A DNA stretch of 8,786 nt from an uncultured Chlorobiales bacterium (GTDB lineage Bacteria; Bacteroidota; Chlorobiia; Chlorobiales; Chlorobiaceae). The notes beneath the pieces were generated by a model, which searched no databases, was not told the origin of the DNA, and saw only the letters and a program-made list of their open reading frames with translations. The translations under genes were made by a program, and so were the position numbers. Location: assembly GCA_903901395.1 (NCBI GenBank), contig CAIUQW010000266.1:1-8786 (forward strand), given 5' to 3'. Of the stretch, positions 5,638 through 8,786 are shown piece after piece. Positions within the stretch are counted from its first letter, which is position 1. Each line of letters opens with the position of its first letter.

Positions 5638-5922
5638 ATGAAAGTAACGGAAGCTCCCGAGTGCCCCCATTGCGGCGCGAAAATGAAAAAATGCGAACCG
5701 CCGCCGATCAACTACGGCGATGGCCTGGGCTGGTGCACGCCATACATGTACATTTGCTTCAACGACGAATGCAAGCTCTACGTGAACGGCTGGGCCAACC
5801 TGAAAAACAACTATAACAAGAACGCCTCATACCGCTGCATGTGCTACCCCGACAACGGCGTGTTCGACGCCATGTGCGTTTTCAGCCCGGATGGTATGAA
5901 AGGCCAGATCATCGAAGAGTGA
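5638..5922 (+). CDS. Small zinc-ribbon protein, Ogr/Delta-like spacing
   Basis: This 94-residue protein carries nine cysteines (9, 12, 19, 33, 40, 45, 67, 69, 80). CPHC at 9-12 followed by CFNDEC at 40-45 gives the C-x2-C ... C-x4-C spacing of the Ogr/Delta zinc finger known from phage late-gene activators. Here the finger is followed by a second Cys-rich part, RCMCYPDNG, and a short acidic tail. A metal-binding role is well supported by the pattern; transcriptional activation is only a guess by analogy. The protein has no signal peptide or membrane segment. The start ATG has no strong Shine-Dalgarno, but the frame begins right at the first Cys motif and codon use fits a real gene. It is monocistronic, divergent from the YkgJ-like gene and convergent with qmoC, with the hairpin at 5974-6009 downstream. 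It may be a conserved neighbour of Qmo or simply adjacent. Confidence 0.75.
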   Translation: MKVTEAPECPHCGAKMKKCEPPPINYGDGLGWCTPYMYICFNDECKLYVNGWANLKNNYNKNASYRCMCYPDNGVFDAMCVFSPDGMKGQIIEE

Positions 5923-5973
5923 ATCGCCCCTGATCGATTCACCGATCTTAGCCTCCAATTATAGCCCTCAAAC

Positions 5974-6009
5974 AAACGGGGTCGCCTTTTCACAATGGCG
6001 ACCCCGTTT
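5974..6009. terminator. Bidirectional hairpin between the zinc-ribbon gene and qmoC
   Basis: aaacggggtcgcc (5974-5986) and ggcgaccccgttt (5997-6009) form a perfect 13-bp stem with a 10-nt loop. Short T-rich tails follow on both strands. It lies 42 bp past the qmoC stop and 51 bp past the zinc-ribbon stop, so it probably ends both transcripts and marks the end of the qmo operon. Confidence 0.85.
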
Positions 6010-6051
6010 CATTTCAATCTCATTCGAGCGAAAAATCCGCCGCGAACTTCA

Positions 6052-7227
6052 TTACATCTCGACGTCCCGCTTTAGCATCTTCGTGTAGGTGATCGCCGCC
6101 GTGCGATAAACGAAGTGCGCGAGCTTCGAGTAGGGCAGGTAAACGATGATGTAGAACACCAGCACGAGGTGGATGAAATAGGTGGCGTAGGCCAGCACCG
6201 CCGGGAAGCCGGTGACGCGCATCACCTGGGCGAGGAAGCCCGTGACGCCGACCATCAGCACGATACCGGCGAAGAGCCAGTCGAACGACGAGGTGGTGGT
6301 TTCGACGGCGCGCTCCTTCAGGCGGTTTTTGATCACAAGCGTTCCGCCCGCGAGCAGCATGATGGCACTGAGGTTGGCGAAGAGCTTGAAGATGATCTTG
6401 TAAATCCAGGCCACGACCGCCGAACCGCCAAAGATAGAGAGCGCATGAGCGTCAACGTCGTAGGGCAGCTCCCAGTGCAGGATGTAGAGGTTGAACACCG
6501 CCCATCCGGTGGTGATGGCAAGGCCGATAAAGCCGTAGAATACAAGGACGTGCGAGACCGAGCGATCCTTGTTTTCGTCGCACTTCCTGAACTTGGAGTG
6601 AGTCATGATCTCCTTGAGCGTTTCGACGAGGCTCGGCATGAACTCGGCCTTCGGCTTCTTGCCGGAAGCTTCGGTCATGTTCTTCCAGAAGCGCGAAATG
6701 CTGATGGCGAACATGCCGACGGCAAGCGCCGAGAGCGGCACGAAAACGCCGTCGATGACTGGCACCGGCACGAACTTCGAGAAGACCACCGGGCCTTCGG
6801 GAATGTTCAGGTGGCCGGTAATGCCGAGAAGCGTAAGGAAAATCACCACCGGAATGAGCAGCGCCTGCCAGATTTTGTCCGGATTGCCGACGAGCTTGCC
6901 CATGAAGCTTGGGAAAGCGTTCTCCTGAATGACGCTTTTGCGCAAAATCGCGAGCACATCGCCCGGCCTCGCGCCGCGCGGGCAGTACTTCGAGCAGTCG
7001 TTGCAGTTGTGGCAGAGCCAGATGTCGGAGCTTTTGAGCAGCTCGTCCTTCAGGCCCCACTGCGCCATGAGCATCTCCTTGCGCGGAAAGGGCTTGTCAT
7101 CAGGGGCGAGCGGGCACACCACGCAGCAGGTGGCGCACTGATAGCACTTTTTCAATGTATCGGCACCGGCCTTTTTCAGCTCCCTGACAAATTTTACGTC
7201 CGGTGTGAATACAGTCTCTTGAGCCAT
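6052..7227 (-). CDS. qmoC: QmoC, quinone-interacting membrane-bound oxidoreductase membrane subunit
   Basis: QmoC anchors the Qmo complex in the cytoplasmic membrane and exchanges electrons with quinone, linking APS reductase to the respiratory or photosynthetic chain. The 391 residues fuse an HdrC-like N-terminus to an HdrE/NarI-like membrane part. Two [4Fe-4S] motifs of the form CxxCxxCxxxCP are present: Cys28, 31, 34, 38 (with an extra Cys35) and Cys72, 75, 78, 82. Hydrophobic segments follow at about 121-140, 158-178, 226-250, 263-282, 284-299, 317-337 and 345-366; histidines 226, 251, 261, 353 and 371 at or near segment ends are candidate haem b ligands. The length fits known QmoC. The start ATG is supported by GGAGG (7234-7238 on +) 6 nt upstream, the clearest Shine-Dalgarno in the window. 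qmoB precedes it by 106 bp. The hairpin at 5974-6009 follows; no qmoD-like gene lies downstream. An isolated HdrCE-type subunit is the only alternative, and the QmoB neighbour argues against it. Confidence 0.93.
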   Translation of the reverse strand: MAQETVFTPDVKFVRELKKAGADTLKKCYQCATCCVVCPLAPDDKPFPRKEMLMAQWGLKDELLKSSDIWLCHNCNDCSKYCPRGARPGDVLAILRKSVIQENAFPSFMGKLVGNPDKIWQALLIPVVIFLTLLGITGHLNIPEGPVVFSKFVPVPVIDGVFVPLSALAVGMFAISISRFWKNMTEASGKKPKAEFMPSLVETLKEIMTHSKFRKCDENKDRSVSHVLVFYGFIGLAITTGWAVFNLYILHWELPYDVDAHALSIFGGSAVVAWIYKIIFKLFANLSAIMLLAGGTLVIKNRLKERAVETTTSSFDWLFAGIVLMVGVTGFLAQVMRVTGFPAVLAYATYFIHLVLVFYIIVYLPYSKLAHFVYRTAAITYTKMLKRDVEM

Positions 7228-7333
7228 AGAAAACCTCCAGAATTAACAGCGGTATGAACCGGAGCAAGTCGAGCGGCGCGCGAAACCGGATGTCGATTCC
7301 AACGCGGCGGCTCGCCTGCCCTCAGCGGTTGTT

Positions 7334-8786
7334 TTAGAATCCCTTGTACGGATTGTCTCCCAAATCCTCGACCTTTTTGGCAAACGCTTCGAGAATGCCC
7401 GGCAGCTTGTCCCACTCGTTGATGGCGAGCTGCACCTGCTCGACGCGGTCGGCTTCGAGCATGAGCCTGCTGAGCGTCTCCTGCACCTTGCCGAGGCGTT
7501 CGTTGGCCATCTGGCTTCCCTTGACGTAGTGGCACTGGTAGTCGTCGCCATATTTGCACCCAAGCAGCATGATGCCGTCCACGCCGCGCGACAAGGCGTC
7601 GGCGATCCACACCAGGTTCAGGCCGCCCAGGCAGCGCAAGGGGATGAACCGGAAGTTGGTCTTCATGCCGATCCTGTTCAGGCCAACCATGTCGAAGGCC
7701 GGATAGGCGTCGTTCTCGCAGACGAAGCCGACGATGAAGGTTCCCTCATCGGGCACCTCTATCGACTTCAGCATCGACGAAATCATATCAACGCTGTAGT
7801 CCTTGAAGGAGATGACCCTCTGCGGGCAGGCGCCCATGCAGGTTCCGCAGCGGCGGCAGCGAGAGGCGAAGTCGAGCGGCGTGCCGTCCGGCTTTTCGTT
7901 GTATGCGCCGAAGGGGCACTCGACCGTGCAGCGGCGGCACTGCGTGCAGCTCTCGAAGCGGATTTCGGGATAGGTTCTGTCCCAGGTTCTCGGGTGCACC
8001 GCGCGCCCCTGCGCCGTCAGCTCCATGCACTGAATCGCCTTGAGCGCCGCGCCGGTGGCGTCCGCGGTGGCCTGCACGGCGTCCATCGGATGACGCACCG
8101 CGCCCGCTGAGTAGATGCCGGTTCTGCGCGTTTCGTACGGGAAACAGATAAAGTGCGAATCGGGGAAACCCCATTTGAGATGCGGAACTTCCGGCCCCTG
8201 ACGATACTGGAGATTCAGCATGAGGCTCTCCGGTTCGAGCGATTCGATAATGCCGTCGGAGGTCTCTTTCTGTACAATGTTGCCGATATACTCGGGAGTC
8301 AGGTTGTTGACCGACATGTTGTCGGGCACCATGGCGGAGACCATGCCGGTGGCGAGCACGAGGAGGTCGGCCTTGACCTTCATCTTCCTGCCGAGCAACT
8401 GGTTGTCGATCTCGACGACGAGGCTGCCATCGGGCTCCTCTTTCAGGCCGAGAATTTCACCCTTGGTGAGGAAAATGCCCTCGTCGTCCTGGGCGCTCTT
8501 GTAGAAGTTTTCGTAGAGGCCGACGGTGCGCATGTCTTTGTAGACGATGAACGCGCCCGCGTCCGGATCGGACTCGCGAACGTATTTGGCCTGCTTGAGC
8601 GAAACATTGCAGCAAACGGTCGAGCAGTAAGGGACGTGCTCCTTGTCGCGCTGACCGGCGCACTGGAGAAAGACCACGTTCTTTGCCGGTTTGCCGTCGG
8701 AGGGACGAGTGACCTTGCCATTGGTTTTGGCGACGTTCTGCTCGAATTCGAGGTTGGTCACGACGTTGCGATGCTTGCCGTAGCCG
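7334..8786 (-). CDS. qmoB: QmoB, HdrA/MvhD-like flavoprotein subunit (5' end outside window)
   Basis: The frame is open through the right edge, so about 484 C-terminal codons are present of an expected roughly 750; the GTG at 8759-8761 is internal. Numbering from that codon, residues 1-250 are the end of the HdrA-like FAD domain. It has the cysteine-rich HdrA motif CAGQRDKEHVPYCSTVCC (Cys34, 46, 50, 51), LATGM near 137-140 and the FAD-closing SAGAVRHPMDAVQATADATG near 218-237. Two ferredoxin [4Fe-4S] motifs follow: Cys272, 275, 278, 282 and Cys302, 305, 308, 312 (bases 7826-7948). Residues 340-475 form an MvhD/FlpD-like domain with FVCEND, LRCLGG and GCKYGDDYQCHYVKG. This fusion distinguishes QmoB from QmoA and from plain HdrA. 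The subunit is cytoplasmic and is thought to move electrons between APS reductase and QmoC. The gene ends with TAA 7334-7336; the 106-bp gap to qmoC holds no recognisable gene. Confidence 0.93.
   Translation of the reverse strand, partial: GYGKHRNVVTNLEFEQNVAKTNGKVTRPSDGKPAKNVVFLQCAGQRDKEHVPYCSTVCCNVSLKQAKYVRESDPDAGAFIVYKDMRTVGLYENFYKSAQDDEGIFLTKGEILGLKEEPDGSLVVEIDNQLLGRKMKVKADLLVLATGMVSAMVPDNMSVNNLTPEYIGNIVQKETSDGIIESLEPESLMLNLQYRQGPEVPHLKWGFPDSHFICFPYETRRTGIYSAGAVRHPMDAVQATADATGAALKAIQCMELTAQGRAVHPRTWDRTYPEIRFESCTQCRRCTVECPFGAYNEKPDGTPLDFASRCRRCGTCMGACPQRVISFKDYSVDMISSMLKSIEVPDEGTFIVGFVCENDAYPAFDMVGLNRIGMKTNFRFIPLRCLGGLNLVWIADALSRGVDGIMLLGCKYGDDYQCHYVKGSQMANERLGKVQETLSRLMLEADRVEQVQLAINEWDKLPGILEAFAKKVEDLGDNPYKGF

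Noticed and set aside
6115..7257. 380-codon open frame on the + strand opposite qmoC
   Set aside because: It is a low-complexity translation rich in R, E, H and D, with no motif. It arises because strongly GC-biased third positions in qmoC remove stops on the other strand.
7529..8110. 193-codon open frame on the + strand opposite qmoB
   Set aside because: It is opposite the ferredoxin and MvhD-like domains of QmoB and is composed of A, R, V and H-rich shadow sequence.
1..8786. tRNA, rRNA, transposase gene or phage genes
   Set aside because: No cloverleaf-like sequence, rRNA segment, DDE or HUH transposase motif or phage structural gene was recognised on either strand.

Overview
The window most likely comes from a green sulfur bacterium (Chlorobium/Chlorobaculum type). 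The right third carries the end of qmoB and all of qmoC, subunits of the quinone-interacting membrane-bound oxidoreductase that couples APS reductase to the quinone pool. In green sulfur bacteria this complex works in sulfite/sulfide oxidation. The assignment is inferred from gene content (Qmo, a DsrE-like remnant, a PEP-CTERM protein, a YkgJ-type cysteine-cluster protein, GC-rich genes); no rRNA or other phylogenetic marker is present, and Qmo also occurs in sulfate reducers.

Layout, left to right. Positions 2-301 (+) hold the 3' end of a flavin/NAD-binding electron-transfer subunit with a C-terminal [2Fe-2S] motif. Positions 322-498 are a compact extragenic element: two inverted GTAG-plus-hairpin REP units enclose a bidirectional terminator and a 9-nt-periodic GTCCAY array. 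Positions 512-3109 (-) encode an 865-residue TIR / NB-ARC / tetratricopeptide protein of the prokaryotic NLR-like (STAND) type, probably an immune sensor. A second 9-nt array in the opposite orientation (3206-3238) lies just upstream of it. Positions 3350-4072 (-) encode a secreted PEP-CTERM protein with its own terminator. Positions 4269-4572 (+) look like a decayed, internally deleted DsrE-family gene, followed by a striking interleaved inverted repeat (4604-4655). Positions 4666-5436 (-) encode a YkgJ-like cysteine-cluster protein, and 5638-5922 (+) a small zinc-ribbon protein divergent from it. A strong bidirectional hairpin (5974-6009) separates that gene from qmoC (6052-7227, -) and qmoB (7334 to the right edge, -).

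How the parts fit. qmoB and qmoC are co-directional and presumably one operon, ending at the 5974-6009 hairpin. QmoB contributes flavin, two ferredoxin clusters and an MvhD-like domain; QmoC contributes two HdrC-like [4Fe-4S] motifs and a haem-type membrane anchor that passes electrons to or from quinone. The middle of the window (about 320-4660) is accessory in character: single-gene units, each with its own terminator or repeat, more A/T-rich patches, a probable defence gene and a gene remnant. The best candidates for something under-described are the 9-nt-periodic arrays flanking the NLR-like gene, the REP pair next to it, and the interleaved repeat after the DsrE remnant.
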